Source: Sipunculus nudus
Taxonomy: Eukaryota; Annelida; Sipuncula; Golfingiida; Sipunculidae
Assembly: GCA_026874595.1 (NCBI GenBank)
Contig: CM049320.1
Location: 19,165,214-19,229,213 of the forward strand
Reading direction: 5' to 3'
Length of the DNA: 64,000 nucleotides
The notes beneath the pieces were generated by a model. It was given only the letters and a program-made list of their open reading frames with translations, was not told where the DNA came from and searched no databases. A program made the translations under genes and the position numbers. This document shows positions 12,401 to 27,400 of this stretch, piece by piece. Position 1 is the stretch's first letter. The number at the start of each line of letters is the position of its first letter.

Positions 12401-15400
12401 CAGCTAAAAAGAGATCTAGGGGTCTTCTAATCATTTTTGTGTAACTTGGTACCTGATTATAAGTAATAATAAAATAATTAAAGTGGAAACTATCCTCTAT
12501 CCTCTACCCTCTTTCATTCCTCCAGCCATCTGACCTTGAACATTCTATTCTATTTATTCGCCATTTTCAAGAATAAGTTTAATTTTACAAAAATGGTGAA
12601 AATTTATGAAATAAGAAGATATTTAAAAACTGTAATAAAACAAGTGACCCATGGGTCATGACGCTCAGCTGACTGGGAAGAGATTCACAAAAGGAAATTT
12701 TATCATCAGAATGGTAGTATATACCCATTCAACTGAAGCATCAAACAGATTAACCAACAGGCCAAGATTTAGTCTGTATTTATATATCTCAAAAATAGAG
12801 AAAAATGTGTAAACTTTTAAAACTAGAATATGGGTAACTGACAAGTGACTACATGTATCTGCCAAAATCGGATAGTGAGGCATGGATTTAGTGGCAAGGG
12901 GAAATAGAGTGAGGTATGTTGCATATTAGCATGGATGTCTGCAGCCTAAATGTGTATGTAGGTTGTGCCACCTACCACAAATCCAGAAAGCTGTCCAAGT
13001 TGTATACACCTGCAAAATTTTAGGCAGAAAAGTCAAACCACTACATGTATATGAGCGATTTTTGCCCATGGCAGACAAACAGACAAACACTGTGCAAAAA
13101 TCTTTGCAGGTAACCCCTCCAGTTTTGTGTATGATAAAGACCTATGTGAGATCTAAACACATGCACAATTTTGGCCCAATCGGTCAAATGGTTCCTGAGA
13201 TATGAGCTTGGATGTGTCCAGCGTTAACTGGAATGTAGGTGGCGCCACCTGTCATAAAATCAAGAAAGCTGTCCACGATGTATAAACCTGCAAAATTTTA
13301 GGCAGTTATGTCGAACCACTACAGAGAAATGAGTAATTTTAGGCCACGGCAGACTAACAGACAGACGCTGTGCAAACATTGTTACAGGTGGCGCCACCAT
13401 TTTTTGTGTATGTTACAGAGCTATCAAAGGGCTACATTTGTATAAATTTTATTTCCTGATCGGTCAAACGGTTCCTGAGATATAAGCTTGGATGTCATCA
13501 GCGTGAACGTAAACGTAGGTGGCGCCACCTGTCATAAAATCAAGAAAGCTATCCTGGATGTATACACATGATGAATTTCAGGTGAATTAGTCAATTCACT
13601 GCAGAGATATGAGTGATTTTAACCCAAGGCAGATGAACAGATGGACACTGTGCAAACATGGTTACAGGTGGCGCCACCATTTTTTGTTTATGTTATAAAG
13701 CAATCCAAGGGCTACATTTATATCAATTTTATATCCTGATCGGTCAAACGGTTCCCGAGATATGAGGGTTTATGAGTGGAAACAGACCCACAAATGGACA
13801 CTGGATAGAGAGGAATGGTCAGAGGTCAATGCAAATTGGTTAGGCACCAGTTCACATGTGACCCGATAATAGGTGTAAGTTTGGGAAAAATCGGTCCATT
13901 AGTCTCCAAAGAGCTCTCTGGAAACGAACGCCGCCGCGGCGGAGGAACTCGGTCAAAAACATAGTATCCGCAAAACTTTGTTTTGGTGGATACAAAAATA
14001 CAGGTGGCTCCACCAGTCTGCAGAAACTAATAAAAACACTTAATGGTCAATATCCATGCAAAAAATCATGGTTATCTCTGCATTAGTTGTTCAGATACTT
14101 CAGTTTTTGTATCAAATTGTCCATTATTCTGAGGGATACTTCGGAGTCCAATAGCTTGAAGGATATGGGTAACAGAGACCTAATTTCAAGTTTCCACAGG
14201 CACCTTTCATGGGCCTCCTTGCATGACAAGAATTAAGATTCTAGGTCCAGTTGTTGCGATTTGTACCCTGTTGACAGATAACCACATCTTTAAAGGTCTC
14301 AAAAAAAAGAAAAAAATTCGTAAAAATTTGAAAAAAAAATAGAGGTGGCACACCCAGTCTGCAGAAACTGATGGAACAGCTCATGATCAATATGTATGCC
14401 GAAAATCATGACCATCAGTGTTGTAGTTATTGAAATACTGCAGTTTTTGTATCAAATTTTCCATTATTCGGGGGGGGGGGGGGTATTTTGGACCCATACA
14501 GCTTAAAGAATATGGGTAACAGAGACCTAATTTCAAATTTCCATGGAGACTTTTCATGGGTCTCCCTGTGTGTCAAGAATGAAGATTCTTGGTCCAGTTT
14601 TTATGATTTGTGCCCTGTTAACAGATGTTCATATCTTTAAAGGTCTCAAAAATACAGAAAAATTTCGTAAAAAAAAACGAACAAATACAGGTGGTGCCAC
14701 CAGTCTGCAGAAACTTATGAAACACTCCATGATCAATATCCATGCAAACAATTATGGTTATTTCTGCATTAGTTGTTCAGTTACTTTAGCTTTTGTATCA
14801 AATTTTCCATTATTCAGTGCTGTACTTTGGAGTGCCATAGCTCAAAGGATATGGGTAACAGAGACCAAATTTCAGGTTTCCATGGAGACTTATCATGGGT
14901 CTCCCTGTGTGTCAAGAACGAAGATTCTAGGTCCAGTCGTTACGATTTGTACCCTGTTGACAGATAACTACATCCTTAAAGGTCTCAAAAATGGAGAAAA
15001 CAATTCGTGAACATTGAAAAATACAGGTGGCGCCACCAGTCTGCACAAACTGATGAAACATCTCATGATCAATATGTATGTCGAAAATCATGACCATCAG
15101 TGATGTAGTTAATGAGATATTGAAGTTTTTGTATGAAATTTTTGACTATTCTCGGGGGTAATTTTGGGCCCCATAGCTCGAAGGATATGGGTAACAGAGA
15201 CCTAATTTCTGGTTTCCATGGAGACTTTTCATAGGTCTCTCAGTGTGTCGAAAATGAAGATTCTAGGTCCAGTCGTTACGATTTGTGCCACGCTAACAGA
15301 TGACAGCATCCTCAAAGGTCTCAAAAATAGAGGAAAAAATCGTAAAAAATCAAACAGTACAGGTGGCGCCACCAGTCTGCAGGAACTGATCGAACATCTC

Positions 15401-18400
15401 ATGATCAATATGTATGCCAAAAATGAAGACCATCAGTGATGTAGTTATTGAGATATTGAAGTTTTTGTATGAAATTTTTTACTATTCTGGGGGGTACTTT
15501 GGGGCCCCATAGCTCGAAGGATATGGGTAACAGAGACCTAATTTCTGGTTTCCATGGAGACTTATCATGGGTCTCCCTGTGTGTCAAGAACGAAGATTCT
15601 AGGTCCAGTCGTTACAATTTGTACCCTGTTGACAGATAACTACATCCTTAAAGGTCTCAAAAATGGAAAAAATTCGTGAACATTGAAAAATACAGGTGGC
15701 GCCACCAGTCTGCACAAACTGATGAAACATCTCATGATCAATATGTATGTCGAAAATCATGACCATCAGTGATGTAGTTAATGAGATATTGAAGTTTTTG
15801 TATGAAATTTTTGACTATTCTGGGGGGTAATTTTGGGCCCCATAGCTCGAACGATATGGGTAACAGAGACCTAATTTCTGGTTTCCATGGAGACTTTTCA
15901 TAGGTCTCTCAGTGTGTCGAAAATGAAGATTCTAGGTCCAGTCGTTACGATTTGTGCCACGCTAACAGATGACAGCATCCTCAAAGGTATCAAAAATAGA
16001 GGAAAAAATCGTAAATAATCAAACAGTACAGGTGGCGCCACCAGTCTGCAGGAACTGATCGAACATCTCATGATCAATATGTATGCCAAAAATGAAGACC
16101 ATCAGTGATGTAGTTATTGAGATATTGAAGTTTTTGTATGAAATTTTTTACTATTCTGGGGGGTACTTTGGGGCCCCATAGCTCAAAGGATATGGGTAAC
16201 AGAGACCTAATTTCTGGTTTCCAAGGAGATTTTTCATGGACCTCTCAGTGTGTCAAGAATTAAGATTCTAAGTCCAGTCTTTATGATTTGTGCCTTGTTA
16301 ACAGATGTTCACATTTTTAAAGGTCTCAAAAATAGAGAAAAAAATTCGTAAAAAATCGAAAAATACAGGTGGCACCACCAGTCTGCAGGAAGTGATGTAA
16401 CATCTCATGATCAATATGTATGCCAAAAATCATGACCATCAGTCAAGTAGTTAATGAGATATTGAAGTTTTTGTATGAAATTTTTGACTTTTCTGGGGGG
16501 TACTTTGGGGCCACATAGCTCGAAGGATATGGGTAACAGAGACCTAATTTCTGGTTTCCAAGGAGATTTTTTATGGACCTCTCAGAATCCCAAGTTACAA
16601 GGTTCTAGGTCCAGCGGTTACGATTTGTGCCTGGTTAACGGACGGACAGACGGACAGACGGACAGATGGACGACGGACAAAGAGTGATCGCTATAGCTCA
16701 GATGACTTTCAGTCAGCTGAGCCAAAAATTAAATTTCGTCAAACAAGTTCAAGCTTGATGAAAGAGGGTTGATATCAATCAAATTTTCCTATGAGATACC
16801 GGTAATAAATTTTGGGAATCTGAGTTTTCAAACTCATCTGTGAACTTGGTTGAAACATTTTGTCTGTCAAATTTGAAGTGGCACAAGAATTCACAAAAAT
16901 TCCTAGATGATGAGGTCACCAGTTTTAACCTCATCAAAAAGCATTATGGGAACAACTTGGAAAATCTTAAAAATACTAAAAAAATTACAGGGGTCACAAT
17001 TATACTAGATTTTGCAGATCTGACCTTGAAGTTCATAGACAAGCTACCCAGTTTTCTGCAGAAAATGCCTCTAAAAATATGGCAGAAAAAATATGCAGTA
17101 CTTTAAAACTTATAGGGGTCATAATTAATATATATTTCTGCAGATTTTACCTTGAAATCAAGATCAAGGTAACAAGTTTCTGAACTCATCTGAGAGTGGT
17201 GAAAACAACTGGTGAAACAACAAATTTCAAGAAAATTATGTAATATGTCCTAAGTTATTACATTCACATGAAATCCTAAAGCTGATGAACTATAATACAG
17301 CCAATTTGAACTTGAAGATCTGGCCATTTGCAAGATCCTGGCCATTTTGAACATATCAGAGAACATAGCGAAACAACTTGTCAAATTTTAGGACAAAATA
17401 TGCAATGCTTAATTAGTTATCAGGTACACTGGAAATCCAAAAGATCATGAACTGTAATTCTCTTTATTTTACTTGCAGATCCTGGCAGGGGACAACTTCT
17501 TTTTAATCTTTTAAGAATTGGTTAAAACAACTTGTTAATTTAATTTCAGAGCAAGCTACCCAGAACTTCAAAAGTTAGGGGGTTCCCAAAAGTTTTAAAA
17601 TTTGGCTGATTTAACCATGTATATCAAGGTTAAACTTCTCCAAGATTTTGGTGGCACTAATTTGTGTTTCAAATTTTAGGGTAAAATTTGCAGTTCTTCA
17701 AAAGTAATTGTGTTCACAGGCACTTATTCAGTTAAAGACCAGGGTGGACAAATAATAAACCCGTAGAGGTTTCAGGACACTAGATGAAACCAGTTAAGAA
17801 ACTGATAACATCTGTGTAATTCGGCTGTATCATTCATCAATGCACTTTTAACACCACCAAAAACTATAAAAAATGGTCCGACTTACGTGCTTGTCCAGAA
17901 CGGGAGCTTTCAGGTTGATTGGCTACAATATACAGAACATATGTTAATAAATATCATGTATAACAACTTTCAATATGCCTTCAATTATCATTACAAAACC
18001 TACTTAAAATTTTACAGCAGCAGATTTCTTCTATATATTCTGATGAAAATTAAATAAACAAAAACATACATAACTCCTGTAATATATTATATAGCTTTAG
18101 AACTGTTCTGATTATAGAACATCTTGTTAGCTTCAGAAATAATAAGAATAGGCAGGATAGTTTTGCTTATGTAAGTTTGGGATATACAGTAAGTAATGAG
18201 TGGTTAAGCTCATGTAAATATGTCACTCTATAAATGATTTTAGGAAGTTGTGACAGTATGCAATCATAAAATATTTTACAGAACACATGAATTCTTTATT
18301 TCAGCAAATCTGACCTTGAAGGTCAAAGTCATCAGTTTTTTAATGTATCCAAGATGATGGTTGGAATAACATATCAAATCTGAGGAAAGAAAATACAGTA

Positions 18401-21400
18401 CATCAAAAGTTATAGCGTTAAAAACATCCTTTATCCTGCCCTGCAGATTGCCAACTGGAAACAAACATTTTTTGTAATTATACAATGCTAAATTGCATGG
18501 AAACCTTGAACATGATCCTTTGCATTAATTGTGTGGGAGGCTTCATGCAAAAGCAGAAGTGGGCCTTTGTGTGTCAAGTTTGATGAGGGGGGAACAGAAA
18601 TTACTTAATCGTTGTATTTTTAAATCTACATATGCGTATTAAATTCACAGAATATATTGAATGCACGGGGAAAAGAAACGCTTGTCTATTTTGAGCACCT
18701 GCCGCTTGGAACATAATGGGTAACATTATAGTTATTGCTTATTTGCTCTTTGTGGGTCAGCAAAGACTCACGGAGTTCATCGACTGGCATTTGCAACTTG
18801 TGAGAGATGGTAACTATAGGGGATATTTGAATAAATATTAAAATATTAAAATAGGATGGCTCGTTTAGGTTTGAGGTGTCTGTTTCTGGGATTTTCAATC
18901 CTGTGATAAGCGTCAAATTGCATCAACACAATCATCATATGGGCTCTTTCACTTCCGAAGATCACCACAAACATGCTGCAATGTCAAACTTAAATGTCAA
19001 AATCAGGGGATTGTAAGCGTGACACAATTGGACCATAGCAGGGGGGGGGGAGCTTTTTGGGGTATAAGACATATTTGTTAAAAATTATTTTTGAGAGTGC
19101 CCTGAGTGCTTATTACATCAAATACAGTATACATGTTATATATATCCAGACAGAGTCCGTAGATGGATTAGAGATGTTGAACTTACCCCCTTGTCTAGTA
19201 GGATAGTCTTGAACCTGTTCTCCTGCAAATTGCAGAACATATTATTTTATTAAACATGCACAGTAATAAACATATTTTGTCCTTTTTTTTGGCTGAACTA
19301 AATAACTAACAAAATTTATAATAAAACTTCACAAACAATAATTATATATAATATTTTATGATAAACAAGTGTGAAAATCCTAAGATCATATGATGTTAAG
19401 TTCCACAGAATGATATTTACAGTGATGTGTATAATAATGGATTTATAATATAAGCTTTGATATCAGCTAACAATTGATCACATCACAATACTGATTAGAC
19501 TATATATTTCCATTATGTCCTTATGTTATAGATGAGCGCATTCTTCCATTCTCATGAAATACATATTCATACTATTAAGGTGGTGGCAGCTACACTTTCA
19601 TAGACCTTGATTCAGCGAGAACCTCAGGAATCTATTTCATGAATAATAAACAAAGCGATTGAACCAATCAAATGACTCACATACATTTGTTCTACGTAGC
19701 TGCCAGACCATGTTCTAGTCCAAATGTTTTGCACTGCCAGAAGGGATTTGTAATAAAGCCATAAAAACCTGGCCCCTTCTTGGTTCATCATATGTTCTTG
19801 TTAAGAAGGCCTGCAAACATGGTATTATTCACATTTGTTCATTGGATTTGACTGGCAGTTGTGATTTAGGCCAAAACATTTGCAGGTGTGTTTATTATTA
19901 ATGAAATAAACACCAGAGTGGTTCATTGCATCAAGGTCTGTAAAAGTGTAGCTGATAATTTGAAGATGGGATTCCAAAATTTATATCTTTGTAGCACATG
20001 CATGTTATGGTGGTAGTGAGAATGAAGGACGTACTTAACATCTGGGAATTGGCAGCAAACTGGAGAATTAGCGGAGAATTCTCAAGGTATATCTACCAGC
20101 TGACCTAACTAGGGAATCAGCTAGGGGTCTTGACGCTCAGCTGTATTTGTCTATAAGGATATTTTGAAGATTTTTTTTTTTCAGAATGACGGTCCTGTGA
20201 CCTTCACCTTTGACCTCTGGACCCTGCAAATCAAATTGTTTCTTACTTAAGTTGTGGGTCATTAATAGATCAAGTCTGAAGACAATCTGTCCTGATAAAA
20301 ATAAAGCAGAATTATCATCCACAAACTAATTTACGAATGGATTGGCCCTGTGACCTTGACCATTGACCCTATGACCCTAAATCAAAAAGAATCTTCCTCT
20401 ATTGGTAGGTGAGTAATATCTTGAAGATAGATGGTTTGTGATGAAAAGCTTTGCTTGAAATACATACACATTTTTTTTAAAGAAATGGGTCCTGTGACCT
20501 TGACCTTTGGATAAAAACGACAGGGTTTTTACTTTAGTTGTGAGCCATATATAAGTAAAGTTTGAAACCAATATGTCATACTAAACTGGAGTAATTATCT
20601 GGAAACTAATTTGTAAACAGATGGCCCCTGTGACCTTGACCTTTGACCTTATGACCCCAAATTCATTTATGCTCTCCCCATACTGGCAGGTCAGCTAAAT
20701 GTGCAAGACGGAAAGTTTGGGATGAAAAGCTTGGCATAATATACAGCCATATTTTTTTAAATAAGTGAGTCTTGTGACCTTGACCTTTGACCTCATGACC
20801 CAAAAATCATACAGATTCTTTCTTTAGTGGTGGGCCATTTGTAAGTCAATCCATATGTCAATTGAACTGGAGTTATCATCTGGAAACAAATTTGTGAATA
20901 TAAACAGATTGACAGACAGACAGCTAGACGAACAGACAGACAGACAGGGTGATTACTATAGGGCATCCATTTGTGATCAATAAAGACACCAGGTTTTGGG
21001 ACACTATAGGTGGAATCACAGCTGAGAAACTGACAAGATTGTCATTTTATTGTAAAAAAAAAAAAATATATTCGTAAAAATATGAAAAAAAAAATACAGG
21101 TGGCGCCACCACTTTTCGGGAACTGACAAAACTAGTCATGGTCAATATTCAAGGCAAGTTTCATGACAATCCATGCATTAATTATCAAGATATTGGAGGT
21201 TTTGTATCAATTTTTTATTATTCTGGGGGGTACTTACAAGCCCCAGAGCTCAGAGGATATAGGTCACAATGACCTTATTTCAGGTTTTCCAGGAGATTTT
21301 TATTGACCTCCTTTTGTGTACAATTGTGAAATTTCTAGGACCAGCAGTTATGATTTGTGCCCTACCCTGCAGGATGTCCAGACGGACAACGGACAAAGTG

Positions 21401-24400
21401 CCATTCCTTGCCTCAGTTGACTTACAGTCAGCTGAGCTAACAATCACAGCCCTTACACTGCACCCCTTTAACCTAATTATTCTGAGCCTCAAAAACTATC
21501 CTACACAGGTGGCTTTCCATGCCTTTGGCTACAAGAGCTGTTTATAAGTCAATAGTTATGTCATAAAGACTTCAAAAAGGTTGGTTGCATATGATGTCAC
21601 ACTGACTGAAATAATAAGCTGGCATTACTACAGAGTTCGCCAGTGATGAATGTATCACAATCACTGTGTCATTTAGATATTTTGTCTCATACAAGTTCAG
21701 TGCAAGGTTAGACATTGTTATTCACCAAGCAGTCAGCAGAGTAGCTACTCCAACCTTTGGCCTAGAACTTTATTTACTGTCAAATTTGTGTAAAACATAC
21801 AAAATTTTGCACTTGCCAGGTGATTGTCTGTTTTCATTGTTCTGCTCATGATTATTCATTGAATGAATATGCAATCAAGGTCACATAAGTTTTATGGTTA
21901 GGTAAATTTCACTAGGTTCCCCAAAAACAGGCCTCATGCAATCATGCCTGCAGATTCATACTGAACTGATCATTAATCAACCAATTGGCTCAAACCAATG
22001 ACTGATAATGAAATAATATAAACTTTTTTTTTTACTTGGATCGAACAACTTGTTATAATAACTAATGCTACAGGCACTCTTAATGGCTTGGGTGATGGGG
22101 GTTTGGCAGTCTGCATGGTTGGAGAGAACCAGATACAATAACAACAAGTGACCAATGGATCATGACGCTCAGCTGACTGGGAAGAGATTCACAAAAGGAA
22201 ATTTTATCATCAGAATGGTAGATACCCATTCAACTGAAGCATCAAACAGATTAACCAACAGGCCAAGATTTAGTCTGTATTTATATATCTGAAAAATAGA
22301 GAAAAAATGTGTAAACTTTAAAAACTAGAATACGGGTAGCCGACAAGTGACTACGTGTATCTGACAAAATCAGAGTGAAGTGAGGCATGGATTGAGTGGC
22401 AAGGGGAAACAGAGTGAGGTATGTTGCATATTAGTATGGATGTCTGCAGCCTAAATGTGTATGTAGGTTGTGCAACCTACCACAAATCCAGAAAGCTGTC
22501 CAAGTTGTATACATATGCAAAATTTTAGGCAGAAAAGTCAAACCACTACATGGATATGAGTGATTTTAGCCCACGGCAGACAAACAGACAGACGCTGTGC
22601 AAAAATGGTTGCAGTTTTGTGTATGATAAAGACCTATGTGAGATCTAAACACAAGCACAATTTTGGCCCAATCGGTCAAATGGTTCCGGAGATATTAGCT
22701 TGGATGTGTGCAGCGTTAACTAGAATGTAGGTGGCGCCACCTGTAATAAAATCAAGAAAGCTATCCAGGATGTATAAACCTGCAAAATTTTAGGCAGTTA
22801 TGTCAAACCACTACAGAGAAATGAGTGATTTTAGGCCACGGCAGACCAACAGACAGAGGCTGTGCAAAATGTGCAAAAATGGTTGCAGGTGGCCCCTCCA
22901 GTTTTGTGTATGATAAAGACCTATGTGAGATCTATACACATGCAAAATTTTGGCCGTATTGTTCAAACGGTTCCCGAGATATGAGCTTGGATGTCATCAG
23001 CGTGAACGTGAATGTAGGTGGTGCCACCTGTCATAAAATCAAGAAAGCTATCCAGGATGTATAAAACTGCAAAATTTTAGGCAGATATGTCAAACCACTG
23101 CCGAGATATGAGTGACATTATTGCACGGCAGACAAACAGACAGACGCTGTGCAAAAATGGTTGCAGGTGGCGCCACCAGTTTTGTGTATGATAAAGAGCT
23201 ATGTCAGATCTATATACATGCAAAATTTTGGCCCGATCGGTCAAACGGTTCCCAAAATATGAGCTTGGATGTCATCAGCGTGAATGAGAATGTAAGTGGC
23301 GCCACCTGTCATAAAATCAAGAAAGCTATCCAGGATGTATACACATGCCGAATTTCAGGTGAATTAGTCAATTCACTGCAGAGAAATGAGTGATTTTAAC
23401 CAAAGGCAGATGAACAGATGGACACTGTGCAAACATGGTTACAGGTGGCGCCACCATTTTTTGTGTATGTTATAGAGCTATCCAAGGGCTACATTAGTGT
23501 AAATTTTATTTCCTGATCAGTCAAACGGTTCCCAAGATATGAGCTTGGAAAGCTGATAAAATCAAGTCCCAGAGGAGCTCTCTGGAAACGATTGCGGCAA
23601 CAGCAGAGGAACCCGGTCAAAAACATAGTATCCACAAAACTTCGTTTTGGCGGGTACAAAAATACAGGTGGCTCCACCAGTCTGCAGAAACTAATAAAAA
23701 CACTTACAAACATCAATATCCATGCAAAGAATCATGGTGATCTCCCCATTAGTTGTTCAGATACTTCAGCTTTTGTATCAATTTGTCAATTATTCTGAGG
23801 GATACTTCGGAGTCCTATAGCTTGAAGGATATGGGTAACAGAGACCTAATTTTAAGTTTCCACAGGCACTTTTCATGGGCCTTCTTGCATGACAAGAATG
23901 AAGATTCTAGGTCCAGTTGTTGCGATTTGTACCCTGTTGACAGATAACCACATCTTTAAAGGTATCAAAAAAAGAGAAAAAAAATCGTAAAAATTTGAAA
24001 AAAATAGAGGTGGCGCACCCAGGCTGCAGAAACTGATGGAACAGGTCATGATCAATATGTATGCCGAAAATCATGACCATCAGTGTTGTAGTTATTGAGA
24101 TACTGCAGTTTTTGTATCAAATTTTCCATTATTCTTGGGGGTAATTTGGAGCCATACAGCTTAAAGAATATGGGTAACAGAGACCTAATTTCAGGTTTCC
24201 ATGGAGACTTTTCATGGGTCTCCCTGTGTGTCAAGAATGAAGATTCTAGGTCCAGTTTTAATGATTTGTGCCCTGTTAACAGATGTTCATAACTTTAAAG
24301 GTCTCAAAAATACAGAAAAAATTCGTTAAAAAACCCGAACAAATACAGGTGGTGCCACCAGTCTGCAGAAACTGATGAAAAACTCCATGATCAATATCCA

Positions 24401-27400
24401 TGAAAACAATTATGGTGATCTCTGCATTAGTTGTTCAGATACTTCAGCTTTTGTATCAAATTTTCCATTATTCTGAGCTGTACTTTGGAGTGCCATAGCT
24501 CAAAGGATATGGGTAACAGAGACCTAATTTATGGTTTCCACAGAGACTTTTAATAGGTTTCTCAGTGTGTCGAGAATGAAGATTCTAGGTCCAGCGGTTA
24601 CGATTTGTGCCACGTTAACAGATGACAGCATCTTTAAACGTCTCAAAAATAGAGGAAAAAATTGTAAAAAAATCGAAAAATACAGGTGGCGCCACCAGTC
24701 TGCAGGAACTTATGGAACATCTCATGATCAATATGTATGCCAAAAATCATGACCATCAGTGTTGTATTTATTGAGATATTGAAGTTTTTGTATGAAATTT
24801 TTGACTTTTCTGGGGGGTACTTTGGGGCCCCATAGCTCAAAGGATATGGGTAACAGAGACCTAATTTCTGGTTTCTAAGGAGATTTTTCATGGACCTCTC
24901 AGAAAATCAAGTTACAAGGTTCTAGGTTCAGCGGTTACGATTTGTGCCTGGTTAACGGACGGACAGACGGACAGACGGACAAAGAGTGATCGCTATAGCT
25001 CAGATGACTTTCAGTCAGCTGAGCTAAAAAACAACAAACTTGCATGGGCAACTACAACCACCTCTCATAGCCATGCCAGGGATCGAACCTGGGTCATCAG
25101 CAGAGAGTACTGAGCACTTCACACTCAACTGTCCAGGCCCCATATAGAAACTAACTACCAACATTAATATACAATTTCTCTGCATGCTTTTAAAGAGGAA
25201 AGGCTGAGGAACAAGATGGTGGAAAGTATGTCTATTCTGAATGGATGTGTATTTTGCTCATATATCTTAAATGTACACAACATATACCTCGACCTCCTGT
25301 TGGATACTCTGTTTGTGGTACACCTACAACATACAGAAAAGTATATTAAGGTTCAATGCAATAAACACCCAATTCTACTTACCTCTCTGTCAAAACGAGG
25401 AAGACAGGATTATACTAATCCAGTTTACTTTAATTAGTATGGAAGTAGTACATTTTGTATCCTCACTATAGTTCTCTTTACAAATGCCTAAATTGGCTAA
25501 TTCAATAAAGCATAAGTTTGTCATTCACACTCAGTTGTCAATCCGATTTACTGTGCTGTAAAATGTGATATTCCATGGAAACTAGATGTGTCAGAACGAC
25601 AAGAATGCCCCCGCATATTTGTTAAAGTTTGTATGTTCAGGAGCTGTCATACGGTCAAAAGAAGGTGAACCAGGACAAATTGCGAACTCGTCTGTAAGTG
25701 GTTATAATGCACCCACACATAAAAAATCAGGCCAATATCTGCAGGCATTGCGAAAAAAAAGTCTGTACATGTGAATTTATCATGAAAATTTCAATTTTTA
25801 TAAAATGTCTATGTTTAAGAGCTGTCATACTGACAAAAGCATATGTACCGGGACAAAAGGCAAACTTGATCTGTTACTGGTCATGATCTGGCGAGGTACA
25901 ATAAATCAGTTCAATATCTGCGAGCACTGCGAAAAAAAGTCCATACATGTGAATTTATCATGAAAATTCCTATTTGCATGAAATATTCTGTTCTTTGGGC
26001 ATCATATGGGACAAATTGCAAACTCAATCTGGTCATTTTCAAGCCACACACCAAAAATCAGGATAATATATGCAGGCATTGCGAAAAAAATTCTGTACAT
26101 GTACAATTATCATGATAATTTCTATTTTTCATGAAATTTTCAATGTTCAGGAGCCGTCATAGGGTCAAAAGAAGGTCAACCAGGACGAAAGGCAAACTCA
26201 ATCTGTAACTGGTCATTAACTGCCCACACAAAAAATCAGGCCAATATCTGCAGGCATTGCGAAAAAAAGTCTGTACGTGTGCATTTATCATGAAAATTTC
26301 AATTTTTCATAAAAATGTTCTATGTGCGGGAGCCGTCATACAGTCAAAAGAAGGTCAACCAATACAAAACGCGAACTCTATCTGTAAGTGGTCATTATGC
26401 ACCCACACACCAAAAATTAGGCTAATATCTGCAAGCATTGTGAAAAAAACACCATACATCTGCATTTGTCACAAAAATTTCTATTTTTCGTGAAATTTCT
26501 ATATTCAGGAGCCAACATACGGTCCAAAGTAGGTAAACCGGGATCTTGATCTGTAACTGGTCATTATCTGCCCACACACCAATAATCAGCCAATATATGC
26601 AGGCACTGGGGAAAAAAGGTTGTACAACTGTTTGATTTTGGAATGACGGAAGGACGGAATGGTGGACATGGGTAAAACCATATGCCCAGGCCACTTCATG
26701 GTGTTGGCATATCAATGGAACAAATGGTAACAAAACTAGCATCAACAATCTGATTCAAGGTCCAAATTATTTGTCAGTGCAGATACAGTCTTACTAAAGA
26801 AACAGGGGTCCTGAAATTCAGCTAACACATTGTATCTAGTAAAAATAAGCAAAACTTTATAAGTACATTGAAAAAAACGTCTTTGAAACAAACCACCCAA
26901 ATGACGATAATTATCAAATACTTTAACCAATCTGTTAACAGAAACCCTAACCTACTGAGAAATATGCCATGTATGGTGAGGTTTTTAATTTTATCCTGTA
27001 CATAAACTTTTAAAGAACTGGTTATGTCATTTTTTCTACTTTGCTTTATTGTACTCGATCAGGGAAAAAAAACCTATAAACTGTAGAAAATCCCTTGAAC
27101 CTATTATGAAAAAGCTAGAAAATGTAGATTCCACTGCACATAGGATGAAAGTCATTTATATCCACATGTTAATAACAAGTAATCCAAACAAAGTAGACAA
27201 AAGCGTGTTTTGCAATAAGTGACTGTTTAACTTCTGCATATATACACTGAATACCTATAGTTGCATGTTTATTTCTCTTTGTCAACACTGGCAGATGTAC
27301 CTTTTTAACTAACAGCTCATAGATAAACATGCTCTATCACAGAGACATCACTATATAGGCATTATAAGAACTTTTCTATACATGAATTACCTATAGTTCA

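Larger units (their letters stand above)
12640..16726 (+). mobile_element. Pearl/Helentron-like element, copy 2
   Basis: Same 5' terminus (ACAAGTGACCCATGGGTCAT), shorter 280-bp core, an internal unique segment at about 13770-13920, then 336-bp units, a GACGGACAGACGG run at 16638-16680 and the hairpin at 16695-16723 (last arm GAGCC, one change). It sits in the intron between caspase exons 10705-10878 and 17887-17922, with hinge exon 11839-11954 just outside its 5' end. Confidence 0.75.

Noticed and set aside
14543-15010. 155-codon open frame, the longest in the first half
   Set aside because: It is read-through of the 336-bp element unit. The same peptide segments recur in other frames and positions (7321, 7859, 15218, 24531), and no domain is recognisable.
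25055-25150. Functional tRNA gene
   Set aside because: Only the B box is convincing. The acceptor stem and A box do not pair or match well, so it is listed as a tRNA-derived repeat.
25360-25400. Apparent GTAAGT donor on the minus strand near 25377 suggesting another hinge exon
   Set aside because: No polypyrimidine acceptor at a suitable distance, and the phase-1 frame has an immediate stop.
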